Assembly: GCA_001449105.1 (NCBI GenBank)
Contig: LNIY01000002.1
Span: 48,859 to 112,858 of the forward strand
Reading direction: 5' to 3'
Source of the DNA: Caulobacter vibrioides
GTDB lineage: Bacteria; Pseudomonadota; Alphaproteobacteria; Caulobacterales; Caulobacteraceae
Length of the DNA stretch: 64,000 nt
The notes below the pieces were generated by a model. It saw nothing but the letters and a program-made list of their open reading frames with translations, did not search any database and was not told the origin of the DNA. The translations under genes and the position numbers were made by a program. How positions within the stretch are numbered: position 1 is the first letter of the stretch; each line of letters starts with the position of its first letter. Below, one piece after another: positions 1-9,804 of the stretch.

Positions 1-50
1 AATGAAGGCGGCGGGCCTCGGCTTCGCCGCTTTCAAGGTCGATAAATCAA

Positions 51-90
51 GGGCGCGGCGCGCATCGAGCGCGCGCCGCGCCCTTTTTTT
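51..90 (+). terminator. Rho-independent terminator upstream of pyrH
   Basis: A perfect 13-bp stem (51-63 paired with 71-83) with a 7-base loop is followed by seven T residues at 84-90. It would end transcription entering from the left, where tsf is the expected neighbour in this family. Bases 1-50 hold no gene I can identify: one frame ends with TAA at 43-45, and another stays open from an ATG at 2 through the terminator, which makes it unconvincing. Confidence 0.85.
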
Positions 91-189
91 GTGCTTGAAC
101 GGGCGCGCGCCCGCTTGGCGCAAAACCGATCCCACTTTTGTGTAACGCGCACTATGGTGCGTGCCGACGACTCAGGAAGAGCCCGGTCC

Positions 190-921
190 ATGTCTGATCC
201 CATCCCCGCCAAGCCGTACCGTCGTCTTCTGCTCAAGGTTTCCGGCGAAGTGCTGATGGGCGAAACGCCCTACGGGATCGACACCAACACCGTCCAATCC
301 GTCGCCTCCGACATCGCCGAGATCGTCAAGTCGGGCGTCGAGTTGTGCCTGGTGATCGGCGGCGGCAACATCTTCCGCGGCATGGCCGGCGCGGCCAAGG
401 GCATGGAGCGCTCCAGCGCCGACTACATGGGCATGCTGGCCACCGTGATGAACGCCCTGGCCATGCAGGACGCCCTCGAGCGCATCGGCGTCGAGACCCG
501 CGTGCAGTCGGCCATCCCGATGGCCACCGTCTGCGAGCCCTACATCCGTCGCCGCGCCCAGCGCCACCTCGAGAAGGGCCGCGTGGTGATCTTCGCCGCG
601 GGCACCGGCAACCCGTTCTTCACCACCGACACCGCCGCCGCCCTGCGCGCCGCCGAAATGCAGTGCGACGCCCTGTTCAAGGGCACCAGCGTCGACGGCG
701 TCTACACCGCCGATCCCAAGAAGGATCCGAACGCCCAGCGCTACGACCGGCTGAGCTACATGGACGTGCTGGCCAAGGACCTGCGCGTCATGGACGCCTC
801 GGCGGTCGCGTTGATGCGCGACAGCAACATCCCGATCGTGGTGTTCTCGATCAAGGGGCGGGGTAACCTGCTCAGCGTGCTGCGTGGCGAAGGCACGCAC
901 ACCGTCGTCGCGAACGCCTGA
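190..921 (+). CDS. pyrH: UMP kinase (uridylate kinase)
   Basis: Cytoplasmic UMP kinase phosphorylates UMP to UDP with ATP, the committed step toward UTP/CTP. The 243-aa protein has the amino-acid-kinase fold: the N-terminal [11 protein letters not shown] segment, the glycine-rich [10 protein letters not shown] phosphate loop near residues 55-65, and [12 protein letters not shown] in the nucleotide-binding half. The frame is open further upstream, but homology starts only after the ATG at 190, and the intervening stretch lies just after a terminator, so 190 is the best start. frr follows 27 bases later, as in most bacteria. Length and motifs are normal for the family. Confidence 0.97.
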   Translation: MSDPIPAKPYRRLLLKVSGEVLMGETPYGIDTNTVQSVASDIAEIVKSGVELCLVIGGGNIFRGMAGAAKGMERSSADYMGMLATVMNALAMQDALERIGVETRVQSAIPMATVCEPYIRRRAQRHLEKGRVVIFAAGTGNPFFTTDTAAALRAAEMQCDALFKGTSVDGVYTADPKKDPNAQRYDRLSYMDVLAKDLRVMDASAVALMRDSNIPIVVFSIKGRGNLLSVLRGEGTHTVVANA

Positions 922-948
922 TCATTCAAAGCGAAGAGAGCCCAAGCC

Positions 949-1515
949 ATGGCCGCCGCCGAAAAGCCCGTCCTTTCCCGCTACAAAGACCGCATGGACA
1001 AGGCCGTGCTCGCCCTGAAGGACGAGTTCGGGTCCCTGCGCACCGGCCGTGCGTCGGCCAGCCTGCTCGACCAGGTGATGGTCGAGGCCTACGGCTCGAG
1101 CACGCCGCTGAACGCCGTGGCTTCGGTCAGCGTGCCTGAGCCGCGCCAGATCAACGTCAGCGTCTGGGATCGGGGCGTCGTCGTCTCGGTCGAGAAGGCG
1201 ATCCGCGCTTCGGGCCTGGGCCTGAACCCGGTCGTCGAAGGCCAGAACCTGCGCATTCCGATCCCGCCGCTGACCGAGGAGCGCCGCAAGGATCTCTCCA
1301 AGATCGCCGGCAAGTACGCCGAACAACAGAAGATCGCCGTTCGTAACGTCCGTCGCGACGCCAACGACGATCTGAAGAAGGCCGAGAAGGACAGCGCCAT
1401 CAACGAGGATGAGCGCAAGAAGATGGAAACCGAGGTCCAGAAGCTGACCGACGAGGCGATCAAGCGCATCGACGAGGCCTTGAAAACCAAGGAACAAGAG
1501 ATCATGCAGGTCTGA
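949..1515 (+). CDS. frr: Ribosome recycling factor
   Basis: RRF works with EF-G to split post-termination ribosomes. The 188-aa protein has the typical RRF sequence: an N-terminal helix with [20 protein letters not shown], the [22 protein letters not shown] beta domain (written here only as [10 protein letters not shown] and following), and the C-terminal [20 protein letters not shown] region followed by a charged helix. It ends in MQV. Length is close to the family norm of about 185. It sits between pyrH and uppS in the usual translation/isoprenoid order and probably shares their transcript. Confidence 0.97.
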   Translation: MAAAEKPVLSRYKDRMDKAVLALKDEFGSLRTGRASASLLDQVMVEAYGSSTPLNAVASVSVPEPRQINVSVWDRGVVVSVEKAIRASGLGLNPVVEGQNLRIPIPPLTEERRKDLSKIAGKYAEQQKIAVRNVRRDANDDLKKAEKDSAINEDERKKMETEVQKLTDEAIKRIDEALKTKEQEIMQV

Positions 1516-1564
1516 TCGTCCTCTGGTGGACGCCTGGGGGATGAGAAGGGAAGGCTAAGAGCGC

Positions 1565-2341
1565 ATGTCGCCGAAGACCGGCCTGCAGACCAAGACCGCG
1601 CGCCCCGGGGGCGAGGCCGGCGCGGGACTGCATGCGGCCATCATCATGGACGGCAACGGCCGGTGGGCGAAGCGTCGCGGCATGCCGCGCGCGCTGGGCC
1701 ACCGGGCGGGCGTCAACGCGCTCAAGCGCACGGTCGAGGGCGCGCCCGCGGCCGGCGTCGGGGTGCTGACGGTGTTCGGCTTCTCGACCGAGAACTGGCG
1801 CCGTCCGGCCCAGGAGGTCTCCGAGCTGATGGGCCTGCTCAAGGCCTATGTCGAATCGGATCTCGAGCGGCTGAGCCGCGAAGGCGTCCGCGTGCGGATC
1901 ATCGGTCGGCGCACGGGCCTGTCGCCCGACGTGCTGGAGGTGATCGAGCGGGCCGAGCGCCGCACGGCGCACAACGACAGCTTCCTGCTGCAGGTGGCCT
2001 TCAACTACGGCGGCCAGGCCGACATAGCCGACGCCGCGCGTCGTTTCGCCGAGCAGGTGGAGCGGGGCGAGGCGAGGGCGGCCGACCTGGACGAGCGGAT
2101 GTTCGGAAGCCTGCTGTCGACCTCGGCCGCGCCGGCGCCGGACCTGATCGTGCGCACCAGCGGCGAGCACCGGATCTCGAACTTCCTGCTGTGGGAATGC
2201 GCCTACGCGGAACTGGTGTTCCAGGACGTGCTGTGGCCCGACTACGGGCCCGAGCACCTGGCCGCCGCCGTCGCGGAATATCGTAGCCGTGACCGGCGCT
2301 ATGGAGGCATTGCGGCCGATGACGTCGCCGTCGCCGGCTAA
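1565..2341 (+). CDS. uppS: Isoprenyl transferase (undecaprenyl diphosphate synthase)
   Basis: This cis-prenyltransferase condenses isopentenyl-PP onto farnesyl-PP to make undecaprenyl-PP, the lipid carrier for peptidoglycan and O-antigen. The 258-aa protein has the signature IIMDGNGRWAKRRG with catalytic Asp at about residue 29, VFGFSTENWRRP near residue 75, and the C-terminal LIVRTSGEHRISNFLLWE substrate-binding motif. The first 20 residues are a non-conserved Gly/Ala-rich lead. The 3' end overlaps cdsA, so the two are translationally linked. Canonical family member. Confidence 0.96.
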   Translation: MSPKTGLQTKTARPGGEAGAGLHAAIIMDGNGRWAKRRGMPRALGHRAGVNALKRTVEGAPAAGVGVLTVFGFSTENWRRPAQEVSELMGLLKAYVESDLERLSREGVRVRIIGRRTGLSPDVLEVIERAERRTAHNDSFLLQVAFNYGGQADIADAARRFAEQVERGEARAADLDERMFGSLLSTSAAPAPDLIVRTSGEHRISNFLLWECAYAELVFQDVLWPDYGPEHLAAAVAEYRSRDRRYGGIAADDVAVAG

Positions 2342-3167
2342 GCGCTTCAACTGGGGCAATCTGGGTACGCGCGTGGTTTCGGCCACGGTGCTCGTACCCA
2401 CGGTCGTGGCCGCCGTCTGGTTCGGCCAGGTGTGGTTCCTGCTGCTGCTGGCCGTCTGCACCGCGCTGCTGGCGCGCGAGTGGGGCATGATGAGCGCCCC
2501 GAAAGCGCCGGTCGGCGTGGCGATCGCCGTGGGCGTGGCTGTGCTGATCTCGCTCGTCGCGGCGTTTCGCGGCCACTACATCCTGACCTGGCCCCTGGCC
2601 GCCGCCGGGGCCGCCGCCGCCGCCCTGCTGGCCCGCGGCGCGGTCGAGCGCCGGGCCGACGCGGCCTACGGCGTCATCTACATCGCGCCGGCGTGCATCA
2701 CGCTGCTGTGGCTTCGCCTCAGCCCGGCCGGCCTGTCGTGGACGCTGCTGCTGTTCGCGGTGACCTGGTTCGCCGACATCTTCGCCTATGTCACCGGCAG
2801 CATCTTCAAGGGTCCCAAGCTGTGGCCCCGGTTCTCGCCCAACAAGACCTGGTCGGGCTTCTTCGGCGGCTTGCTGGCCGCGGCCCTGGCCGCGATCGGC
2901 GTCGACCTGCTGGCCGAGGCCCTGCCGCGCCTGCCGGACATGGACCTGACCTGGCCGGTGGCCGCGGTGATCGGCTTCCTCGGGGGCCTGGCCACCATGA
3001 CCGGCGACCTCTGGGAATCGATGCTCAAGCGCCGTTTCGGCGTGAAGGACTCCGGCGACCTGATCCCGGGCCACGGCGGCCTGCTGGACCGTGTCGACGG
3101 CCTGATGTTCGCCGCCATCGTCGTCGCCGCCGTGCGTCTGTTCGACCAGTGGGGATGGCTGCCTTGA
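2319..3167 (+). CDS. cdsA: Phosphatidate cytidylyltransferase (CDP-diglyceride synthase)
   Basis: This integral membrane enzyme makes CDP-diacylglycerol from phosphatidate and CTP, the precursor of all phospholipids. Several hydrophobic segments span most of the protein, and the C-terminal family signature is complete: [18 protein letters not shown] followed by HGGLLDRVD. The frame is open from 2289 with other ATGs at 2289 and 2301. I prefer 2319 because GGAGG lies at 2303-2307 at a plausible distance. That start lies inside uppS, giving a 23-base overlap. The 3' end overlaps the start of dxr. Confidence 0.94.
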   Translation: MTSPSPAKRFNWGNLGTRVVSATVLVPTVVAAVWFGQVWFLLLLAVCTALLAREWGMMSAPKAPVGVAIAVGVAVLISLVAAFRGHYILTWPLAAAGAAAAALLARGAVERRADAAYGVIYIAPACITLLWLRLSPAGLSWTLLLFAVTWFADIFAYVTGSIFKGPKLWPRFSPNKTWSGFFGGLLAAALAAIGVDLLAEALPRLPDMDLTWPVAAVIGFLGGLATMTGDLWESMLKRRFGVKDSGDLIPGHGGLLDRVDGLMFAAIVVAAVRLFDQWGWLP

Positions 3168-4345
3168 CCGTACGTAAGGTGGTGGTGCTCGGTTCGACCG
3201 GCTCCATCGGCGTTTCCACGCTAGATCTGTTCGAACAGTCCAAGGTCCCGGTCGAGATCCTGGCCCTGGCGGCCGGCCGTAACGTCGAGCGCCTGGCGCA
3301 GCAGGCGCTGCGCTGGCGTCCGAAGCTGGCCGTGATCGAGGACGAAACCCTGCTGGGCGACCTGCGCGAGCGCCTGGCCGGCTCGGGCGTCGAAGCCGCC
3401 GCTGGTCCCGCGGCTGTCGCGGAAGCCGCGGCCATGGGCGCGGACTGGGTGATGTCGGCCATCGTCGGCGCGGCGGGCCTGGCGCCCACCCTGGCGGCCG
3501 CCCGCACCGGGGCCGTGGTGGCCCTGGCCAACAAGGAAAGCCTGGTCTGCGCCGGGCCCGAGCTGCTGCGCATCGCCCGCGAGGCGGGTGGGACGGTGAT
3601 CCCCGTCGATTCCGAGCATTCGGCCATCTTCCAGGTGCTGCAGCCGGCGTGCCTGGACCGCGTCGCCCGCCTGATCCTCACCGCCTCGGGCGGTCCGTTC
3701 CGCACCTGGACCCGCGAGCAGATGGCCGCGGCCACGCCCGAGCAGGCGATCGCCCATCCCAACTGGTCGATGGGCGCCAAGATTTCGGTGGATTCCGCGT
3801 CGATGATGAACAAGGGGCTCGAGATGATCGAGGCCTCCTACCTGTTCGACACCCCCGAGGAGCGCATCGGGGTCGTCATCCACCCGCAGTCGGTGATTCA
3901 CAGCCTGGTGGAGTACACCGACGGCTCGACCTTGGCGCAGCTCGGCCCGCCCGACATGCGCAGTCCGATCTCCTACGCCTATTCGTGGCCCGAGCGCCTG
4001 GCCTGGCCGGCCAAGCCCCTGGATCTGGGGGCTTACGGCCAGCTGACCTTCGAGGATCCCGACCTCTCGCGCTTCCCGCTGCTGGGCGTCGCGCGCGAGG
4101 CTCTGCGCCTGGGGGGCGGGGCTCCCACGGCGATGAACGCGGCGAATGAAGTCGCCGTCGCGGCTTTCCTTGACCGGCAGATCGGCTTTCTCGATATTGC
4201 CGCGTCGGTTGAGGGGACGCTTGAACGCATGAACGGGGTAGGGGACCTCGCCGTAACGGCAGGTGACGTTCTTGACACAGCCGTCATGATCGACGGTTCC
4301 GCTCGCCGTATTGCGGCCGAGGTTGTCGCTCAAAAGCGGCATTAG
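3155..4345 (+). CDS. dxr: 1-deoxy-D-xylulose 5-phosphate reductoisomerase
   Basis: This enzyme catalyses the first committed step of the MEP isoprenoid pathway, DXP to MEP with NADPH. The 396-aa protein opens with the dinucleotide-binding motif [10 protein letters not shown] (residues 10-19), has [12 protein letters not shown] in the middle, [10 protein letters not shown] at the metal/substrate site, and [12 protein letters not shown]. The frame remains open to 2432, but that extension is cdsA read in another frame; ATG 3155 overlaps the end of cdsA by 13 bases. It supplies isoprenoid precursors used by the neighbouring uppS. Confidence 0.97.
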   Translation: MAALTVRKVVVLGSTGSIGVSTLDLFEQSKVPVEILALAAGRNVERLAQQALRWRPKLAVIEDETLLGDLRERLAGSGVEAAAGPAAVAEAAAMGADWVMSAIVGAAGLAPTLAAARTGAVVALANKESLVCAGPELLRIAREAGGTVIPVDSEHSAIFQVLQPACLDRVARLILTASGGPFRTWTREQMAAATPEQAIAHPNWSMGAKISVDSASMMNKGLEMIEASYLFDTPEERIGVVIHPQSVIHSLVEYTDGSTLAQLGPPDMRSPISYAYSWPERLAWPAKPLDLGAYGQLTFEDPDLSRFPLLGVAREALRLGGGAPTAMNAANEVAVAAFLDRQIGFLDIAASVEGTLERMNGVGDLAVTAGDVLDTAVMIDGSARRIAAEVVAQKRH

Positions 4346-4376
4346 GAAGTGACCGGGGAGCTCTGATTCCAAGCCG

Positions 4377-5573
4377 ATGATCGGTCTTCTGATCGCGATC
4401 GTGTCCATGGTCATCGTGCTGTCCGTCGTCGTGACGGTGCACGAACTGGGACACTATTGGGCCGCGCGGGCCTGTGGGGTGGCGATCGATCGCTTCTCCA
4501 TCGGCTTCGGCTCGCCCCTGGTTTCATGGCGCGACAAGCATGGCGTGGAGTGGCGCATCGCCTCGATCCCGCTGGGCGGCTACGTGCGCTTCGCCGGCGA
4601 CGAGAACGCCGCCAGCGTGCCCGACCAGAACGACCTGGACGCCATGAAGCGCGACATCGCCGACCGCGAGGGCGCGGCGGCGCTGAAGCAGTACTTCCAT
4701 TTCAAGCCGGTCTGGCAGCGGGCGATCATCGCCGCCGCCGGTCCGATCGCCAATTTCATCCTGGCCATCCTGGTCTTCGCCGTGATGCAGGTGGCCATCG
4801 GCGACCTGAAGACCCAGGTCATCGTCCATTCGGTCGAGCCGGGCAGCGCCGCGGCGAGCGCGGGCTTCAAGCCCGCCGACGTGATCGTGAAGATGGACGG
4901 CCGCAAGGTCGAGAACTACCGCGACGTCTCGGCCTATGTCAGCCTTCGCGCCAAGCTGCCGGTGCAGTTCACCGTCCAGCGCGCCCAGCAGACCCTGAAC
5001 CTCACCGCGACCCCGGTCCTGGTCGAGCATAAGGACGAGATCGCCGGCCGCGTGAAGGTTGGCCGCCTGGGCGTCGCGCTCAGCGGCCGCGGCTACTTCG
5101 AGCGGTCCTCGGTCTGGATGGCGATCCCCCGCGCCACGGCGCAGGTCTGGGACATGCTCAAGACCATCGGCTTCTATCTCGGGCGCCTGGTGACCGGCCA
5201 GCTGCCGGCCGACCAGATCAGCGGCATCATCGGCATCGGCAAGACCGCCGGCGCGGTGACCCAGGCCAGCGTCGAGGGGGCGCCCGACGTCAAGACCATG
5301 ATCATCCGCACGGTCGCCAGCCAGGCGATCCTGATCGCCAGCCTGTCGGTCAGCATCGGCTTCATGAACCTGCTGCCGATCCCGGTGCTGGATGGCGGTC
5401 ATCTGCTTCTCTACGCCTATGAGGCCGTCTTCCGGCGTCCCCTGCGGGCCGATTTCCAGGCCGCCGGCTTCCGCGCGGGCCTTGCCTTGATCCTGTGTTT
5501 CATGCTGTTCGCGGCGTGGAACGACCTCAACCGCTACGACGTGTTCAAATTCATCGGCGGCCTGTTCACGTGA
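4377..5573 (+). CDS. rseP: RIP metalloprotease RseP (MmpA, site-2 protease)
   Basis: This intramembrane zinc metalloprotease of the S2P family cleaves transmembrane substrates. In Caulobacter the orthologue is called MmpA and degrades the membrane-anchored fragment of the polarity factor PodJ; in E. coli RseP cleaves the anti-sigma factor RseA. The 398-aa protein has HELGH at residues 22-26 in the first membrane segment, a central PDZ domain (SVEPGSAAASAGFKPADVIV), and the C-terminal LLPIPVLDGGH motif that supplies the third zinc ligand. It lies directly before bamA, the usual arrangement. Confidence 0.96.
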   Translation: MIGLLIAIVSMVIVLSVVVTVHELGHYWAARACGVAIDRFSIGFGSPLVSWRDKHGVEWRIASIPLGGYVRFAGDENAASVPDQNDLDAMKRDIADREGAAALKQYFHFKPVWQRAIIAAAGPIANFILAILVFAVMQVAIGDLKTQVIVHSVEPGSAAASAGFKPADVIVKMDGRKVENYRDVSAYVSLRAKLPVQFTVQRAQQTLNLTATPVLVEHKDEIAGRVKVGRLGVALSGRGYFERSSVWMAIPRATAQVWDMLKTIGFYLGRLVTGQLPADQISGIIGIGKTAGAVTQASVEGAPDVKTMIIRTVASQAILIASLSVSIGFMNLLPIPVLDGGHLLLYAYEAVFRRPLRADFQAAGFRAGLALILCFMLFAAWNDLNRYDVFKFIGGLFT

Positions 5574-5590
5574 ACGATCGCCGCCCGTCC

Positions 5591-7951
5591 ATGATTGGTC
5601 CCATGAGCAAAATTCGCGCCCATAGCGCCGCGTTCGCCACCGGCGTTGCGCTTCTCTTCGGCTCCACCGCCCTGATCGCGCCCCAGGTTGCGTTCGCTCA
5701 GGCCCAGACTTCGGGCGTGGTGCAGCGCATCGTCGTGCAGGGCAACGAGCGGATCGAGGCGGGCACCGTGCTCTCCTACCTGCCGATCCAGCCGGGCGAG
5801 ACGGTCGATCCGGCGCGCCTCGACCTGGCGCTGAAGACCCTGGCCCGCACCGACCTGTTCGCGGACGTCTCGATCGAGCTGGTCGGCGGCGACCTGGTGG
5901 TCAAGGTCGTCGAGAACCCGATCATCAACCAGGTGGTCTTCGAAGGGAACTCGGCCCTCAAGGAAGACAAGCTGAAGGACGAGGTTCAGATCCGTCCTCG
6001 CGGCATCTTCACCCGCGCCAAGGTGCAGGCCGACGTCCAGCGCATCATCGAACTCTACCGCCGTTCGGGCCGCATCTCGGCGACCGTGACGCCCAAGGTG
6101 GTCGAGCTGCCGCAGAAGCGCGTCGACCTGGTGTTCGAAATCAACGAAGGCCCCAAGAGCGGCGTCCTGGGCGTCAACTTTCTGGGCAACAAGGAGTTCT
6201 CGGACAACGAGCTCTCCGACGTCATCGTCACCAAGGAGTCGCACTGGTACAAGTTCCTGACCAGCAACGACAACTACGACCCTGACCGGATCGAGTACGA
6301 CCGCGAACAACTGCGCAAGTACTACCGCAACCGCGGCTTCTTCGACTTCCGCGTCGTGGCCACCACGGCCGAGCTGGCGACCTCAAAGAACGGCTTCGCG
6401 GTCACCTACACGATCGACGAAGGCCCGAAGTACAAGTTCGGCAAGGTCACCGTCGAAACCGAGCTGAAGAAGCTGGACGGCAACCTGCTGGCCCAGATCC
6501 TGCCGATCAAGACCGGCCAGATCTACGAGGACGAGCGTATCGAGCAGGCCACCGACGCCCTGACCTTCGCGGCGGGCGCGGCCGGGTTCGCCTTCGTGGA
6601 CGTGCGTCCGCGCTACGTGCCCAACCGCGAGACCCAGACGGTCGACGTCGTGTTCTCGGTGCGCGAAGGTCCGCGCGTCTACGTCGACCGCATCGACATC
6701 GTCGGCAACACCGCCACGCTCGACTACGTCCTGCGCCGCGAAATGGAAGTCGCCGAGGGCGACGCCTACAACCGCGTGCTGGTCGACCGCTCGCGCAACA
6801 ACATGCGCCGCCTGGGCTTCTTCAAGGACGTGACTATCGAGGAGGTGCCCGGCGCCGCCCCGGACCGCACCAACCTGCGGGTCAAGGTCGAGGAGCAGCC
6901 GACGGGCGAACTGTCGTTCAGCGCCGGCTACAGCTCGGTCGACCAGCTGGTGCTGGACGTCGGCGTCACCCAGCGCAACTTCCGTGGTCGCGGCCAGAAC
7001 CTGCGCGCCCGCGTGTCGGTGGGCTCGCTGCGACAACAGGTCGACTTCGCGTTCACCGAGCCGCGCTTCCTGGGCCGCAATTTGGCCGCGGGCGTGAACC
7101 TCTATTCGTACCGATATGACCTCAGCGAGTTCGCGGCCTACGACACCAAGTCGATCGGCGGCGGCTTCACCATGGGCTTCGGCTTGACGCAAAACACCTC
7201 GATGAGCCTGCGGTACACCCTGCGCCAGGACGAGGTGGACGTGGCCGACAGCTACTGCGCCAACGGCTCGGTCTCGACGATCCTCTGCCTGCAGCGCGGC
7301 GCCTACATGACCTCGCTGATCGGCTACGGCCTGCGCCTGGACAAGCGGAACGACCCGCTGCGTCCGACCCGCGGCTTCTTCGCCGACCTGAACCAGGACC
7401 TCGCCGGCTTCGGCGGCGACGTGAACTACCTCAAGACCGAGGTGGACGGCGGCTGGTACTGGGGCTTCAACAAGGACTTCGTGTTCAGCGCCACCGGTTC
7501 GGCGGGCTACATCGAAGGCTGGGGCGGCGACAGCGTCCGCATCAACGACCGCTTCTACAAGGGCGGCCAGACGTTCCGCGGTTTCGAGACGGCCGGTATC
7601 GGCCCGCGCGACACCGCCAGCGACAACAGCGCCCTGGGCGCCAAGCTGTACGCGATCGGTTCGCTGGAGCTGACCGTCCCGACCTTCCTGCCCGAGCAGT
7701 ACGGCATCAAGGCCGCACTGTTCACCGATTTCGGCACCGCCGGCCAGCTGGACGACGTTGACCGTCAGATCTCGCCCGGCCAGTTCAGCACGACGATCAA
7801 GGACAACCTTGGTCTGCGCGCGTCGGCGGGCGTCAGCATCGACTGGAAGTCGCCGATGGGACCGATCCGGTTCGACATCAGCCGCATCCTGGCGAAGGAA
7901 GACTACGACCGGACGGAAACCTTCCGTTTCTCCACCTCCACTCGTTTCTAA
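5591..7951 (+). CDS. bamA: Outer membrane protein assembly factor BamA
   Basis: BamA is the central Omp85 subunit that folds beta-barrels into the outer membrane. The protein (about 786 aa) has a signal peptide ending near AQVAFAQA (seen as APQVAFAQAQ), five POTRA domains, and a C-terminal 16-strand barrel containing the Omp85 motif KGGQTFRGFETAGIGPRD and a terminal STSTRF with aromatic last residue. The start is uncertain: ATG 5591, ATG 5603 and a GTG at 5570 that overlaps the rseP stop are all in frame. bamB and surA, partners in the same process, are elsewhere in this window. Confidence 0.95.
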   Translation: MIGPMSKIRAHSAAFATGVALLFGSTALIAPQVAFAQAQTSGVVQRIVVQGNERIEAGTVLSYLPIQPGETVDPARLDLALKTLARTDLFADVSIELVGGDLVVKVVENPIINQVVFEGNSALKEDKLKDEVQIRPRGIFTRAKVQADVQRIIELYRRSGRISATVTPKVVELPQKRVDLVFEINEGPKSGVLGVNFLGNKEFSDNELSDVIVTKESHWYKFLTSNDNYDPDRIEYDREQLRKYYRNRGFFDFRVVATTAELATSKNGFAVTYTIDEGPKYKFGKVTVETELKKLDGNLLAQILPIKTGQIYEDERIEQATDALTFAAGAAGFAFVDVRPRYVPNRETQTVDVVFSVREGPRVYVDRIDIVGNTATLDYVLRREMEVAEGDAYNRVLVDRSRNNMRRLGFFKDVTIEEVPGAAPDRTNLRVKVEEQPTGELSFSAGYSSVDQLVLDVGVTQRNFRGRGQNLRARVSVGSLRQQVDFAFTEPRFLGRNLAAGVNLYSYRYDLSEFAAYDTKSIGGGFTMGFGLTQNTSMSLRYTLRQDEVDVADSYCANGSVSTILCLQRGAYMTSLIGYGLRLDKRNDPLRPTRGFFADLNQDLAGFGGDVNYLKTEVDGGWYWGFNKDFVFSATGSAGYIEGWGGDSVRINDRFYKGGQTFRGFETAGIGPRDTASDNSALGAKLYAIGSLELTVPTFLPEQYGIKAALFTDFGTAGQLDDVDRQISPGQFSTTIKDNLGLRASAGVSIDWKSPMGPIRFDISRILAKEDYDRTETFRFSTSTRF

Positions 7952-7973
7952 TCTCCACAAGGCTTCAGACGAC

Positions 7974-8642
7974 ATGTCCTCCAAGTTCTTCGCCGCCGCC
8001 GCTTCGGGCCTGGCCGCGTTCGCCGTGGCCTCGGGCGCCTTCGCTCAAGCCGCCGCCCCGCTGGCCAAGGCTCCGGCCGCTCCGGCCGCCCCAGCGATCA
8101 CCCACGGCGCTCCGATCGCCAACTTGTGCGTGTTCTCGGCCGGCGCCGTGCGCGGCACCTCGGCCACCGGCAAGGCGCTCGACGCCCGCCTGAAGGCCCT
8201 GCAGACCACGGCCGAGTCGCCGCTGGCCGCCCGTGAAAAGGCCCTGCAGACCAAGATCGACGCGTTCAACGCCGCCGCCAAGACGCCGGCCGCCGACATC
8301 AACGCCCGCGAAAAGCAGAAGGCCGACCTGGAGCTGGAGCAGAGCGCCCTGCAGCGCGACGCCGCCCACACCCAGATGGAACTGGTCGCCACCGCCGACA
8401 CCGCCCAGCAGACCTACTCGACGGAACTGCAGCCGGCCGTGATCTCGGCCTACCAGTCCAAGCAGTGCGGCGTGCTGCTGGAGCGTAGCGCCGTGGCCAT
8501 CTTCAACCCGGCCATGGACATCACCGCCCAGATCGTCAGCGCCCTGGACGCCCGCGGCAAGGCCGGTTCGTTCCAGGCCCTGGAACGCACCAAGCTGACC
8601 CCGCAGCAAGCCGCCCAGCTGGCCGCCCAGCTGCAGCGCTAA
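7974..8642 (+). CDS. OmpH/Skp-like periplasmic chaperone
   Basis: A 222-aa exported protein that occupies the skp position between bamA and lpxD. It has a clear signal peptide (FAAFAVASGAFAQA region, cleavage near residue 25), an Ala/Pro-rich linker, a small conserved core near residues 48-70, a long charged coiled coil (about residues 75-145), and a return segment with VISAYQSKQCGVLLERS. This is the hairpin plan of Skp, which holds unfolded outer membrane proteins. It is longer than E. coli Skp and has two cysteines (residues 52 and 165) that would sit near each other in the trimer body. Family assignment rests on fold pattern and synteny. Confidence 0.85.
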   Translation: MSSKFFAAAASGLAAFAVASGAFAQAAAPLAKAPAAPAAPAITHGAPIANLCVFSAGAVRGTSATGKALDARLKALQTTAESPLAAREKALQTKIDAFNAAAKTPAADINAREKQKADLELEQSALQRDAAHTQMELVATADTAQQTYSTELQPAVISAYQSKQCGVLLERSAVAIFNPAMDITAQIVSALDARGKAGSFQALERTKLTPQQAAQLAAQLQR

Positions 8643-8650
8643 GCATCGAG

Positions 8651-8690
8651 AGCGCCCGCCCGGCCTTGGCGGCTGGGCGGGCGCTTTCCG
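8651..8690 (+). terminator. Hairpin terminator after the Skp-like gene
   Basis: An 11-bp perfect GC-rich stem (8651-8661 with 8675-8685) stands nine bases after the stop codon and is followed by a weak T run (TTCCGTT). It probably ends or attenuates the bamA-skp transcript. Just downstream a TTGACT hexamer at about 8700 could be part of a promoter for lpxD, but no convincing -10 at normal spacing follows. Confidence 0.6.
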
Positions 8691-8778
8691 TTACGGCATT
8701 GACTCGGAGCGGCTTTCGGCCGCCTACACTTCGTCCGTATCGGGCGATTCCCGGGACGGCCGTCGTCGAGAGGTTTGC

Positions 8779-9804
8779 ATGCCGGACCCCCGCTTTTTCG
8801 AGACCCTGGGTCCGGTTTCCGTGTCCGCTCTGGCCGCCGCCGGCGGCGCGGAACTGGCTGATCCCGGCCTGGGTGAGCGCCCGATCGCCACCGTCGCGCC
8901 GTTGGACGACGCCGGTCCGGACGCCGTCTCCTTCCTTTCCGACCCCCGCCGGGCCAAGAACCTCGCCGCCTGCAAGGCCGGCGCGATCTTCATGCGTCCG
9001 CAGCATCGGCAGTTCGCGCCTGAAGGCTGCGCCGTGCTGCTGACCCCGCACCCGCAGGCCGCCTGGGCGGCCGCGACCGCGCTTCTCCATGCCCCGCGCC
9101 GCCATGAGGCCGGCGCTCCCGCCATTCACCCGTCCGCCGTCCTGGAGGAGGGCGTTCGCCTGTCGCCGGGCGTGATCATCGGCCAGGACGCCCGCATCGG
9201 GCGCGGGACCACGATCAGCCCCGGCGCCGTCATCGGCCCTGGCGTCGCCATCGGCCGCGACTGCTTCGTCGGCGCCAACGCCGTGGTCGGCTTCGCGCTG
9301 ATCGGCGACCGCGTCAGCCTGCACGCCGGTTCGGTGGTCGGGGAGGCGGGTTTCGGCGCGGCTCCCGGCGCGAAGGGCGTGGTCGACCTGCCGCAGCTGG
9401 GCCGCGTGGTCCTGCAGGACGGGGTGACGCTGGGCGCCAACAGCTGCATCGATCGCGGCGCCTTCGACGACACCACGGTGGGCGAGAACACCAAGATCGA
9501 CAATCTGGTCCATGTTGCGCACAACGTGCAGCTGGGCCGTAACTGCGTGCTCGCGGCCTATACCGGGCTGTCGGGCACCACGGTCGTCGGCGACGGCGTC
9601 GCCTTCGGCGGCAAGGCCGGCGTCGCCGACCACTTGACGATCGGCCCCGGCGCCAGCATCGGGGCGTCCGCCTCGGTGTTCAAGGACGTGCCGGCGGGCG
9701 AGACATGGACAGGGTTTCCCGCGCGACCGATCAAACGGTGGCTGCGAGAAACCGCATGGCTGTCGCGCAGCGCGCGCAGCCGGGGGATGAAAGACGAGGC
9801 ATGA
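8779..9804 (+). CDS. lpxD: UDP-3-O-(3-hydroxyacyl)glucosamine N-acyltransferase
   Basis: The third lipid A enzyme transfers a 3-hydroxyacyl chain from ACP to the 2-amino group of the UDP-glucosamine intermediate. The 341-aa protein has an N-terminal uridine-binding domain and a left-handed beta-helix of hexapeptide repeats from about residue 110 to 310 (such as IGQDARIGRGTTISPGAVIG). The catalytic-histidine region reads DNLVHVAHNVQLGRN. It ends in a short helical tail. Its stop overlaps the fabZ start (ATGA), so it heads a tightly coupled lipid A operon. Confidence 0.96.
   Translation: MPDPRFFETLGPVSVSALAAAGGAELADPGLGERPIATVAPLDDAGPDAVSFLSDPRRAKNLAACKAGAIFMRPQHRQFAPEGCAVLLTPHPQAAWAAATALLHAPRRHEAGAPAIHPSAVLEEGVRLSPGVIIGQDARIGRGTTISPGAVIGPGVAIGRDCFVGANAVVGFALIGDRVSLHAGSVVGEAGFGAAPGAKGVVDLPQLGRVVLQDGVTLGANSCIDRGAFDDTTVGENTKIDNLVHVAHNVQLGRNCVLAAYTGLSGTTVVGDGVAFGGKAGVADHLTIGPGASIGASASVFKDVPAGETWTGFPARPIKRWLRETAWLSRSARSRGMKDEA

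Noticed and set aside
2432..4345. A 637-codon version of Dxr
   Set aside because: The first 241 codons are cdsA out of frame; Dxr homology starts at 3155.
6383..7984. Long minus-strand open frame opposite bamA
   Set aside because: Shadow of bamA codon use in high-GC DNA; no known domain, no ribosome binding site, and it covers a certain gene.
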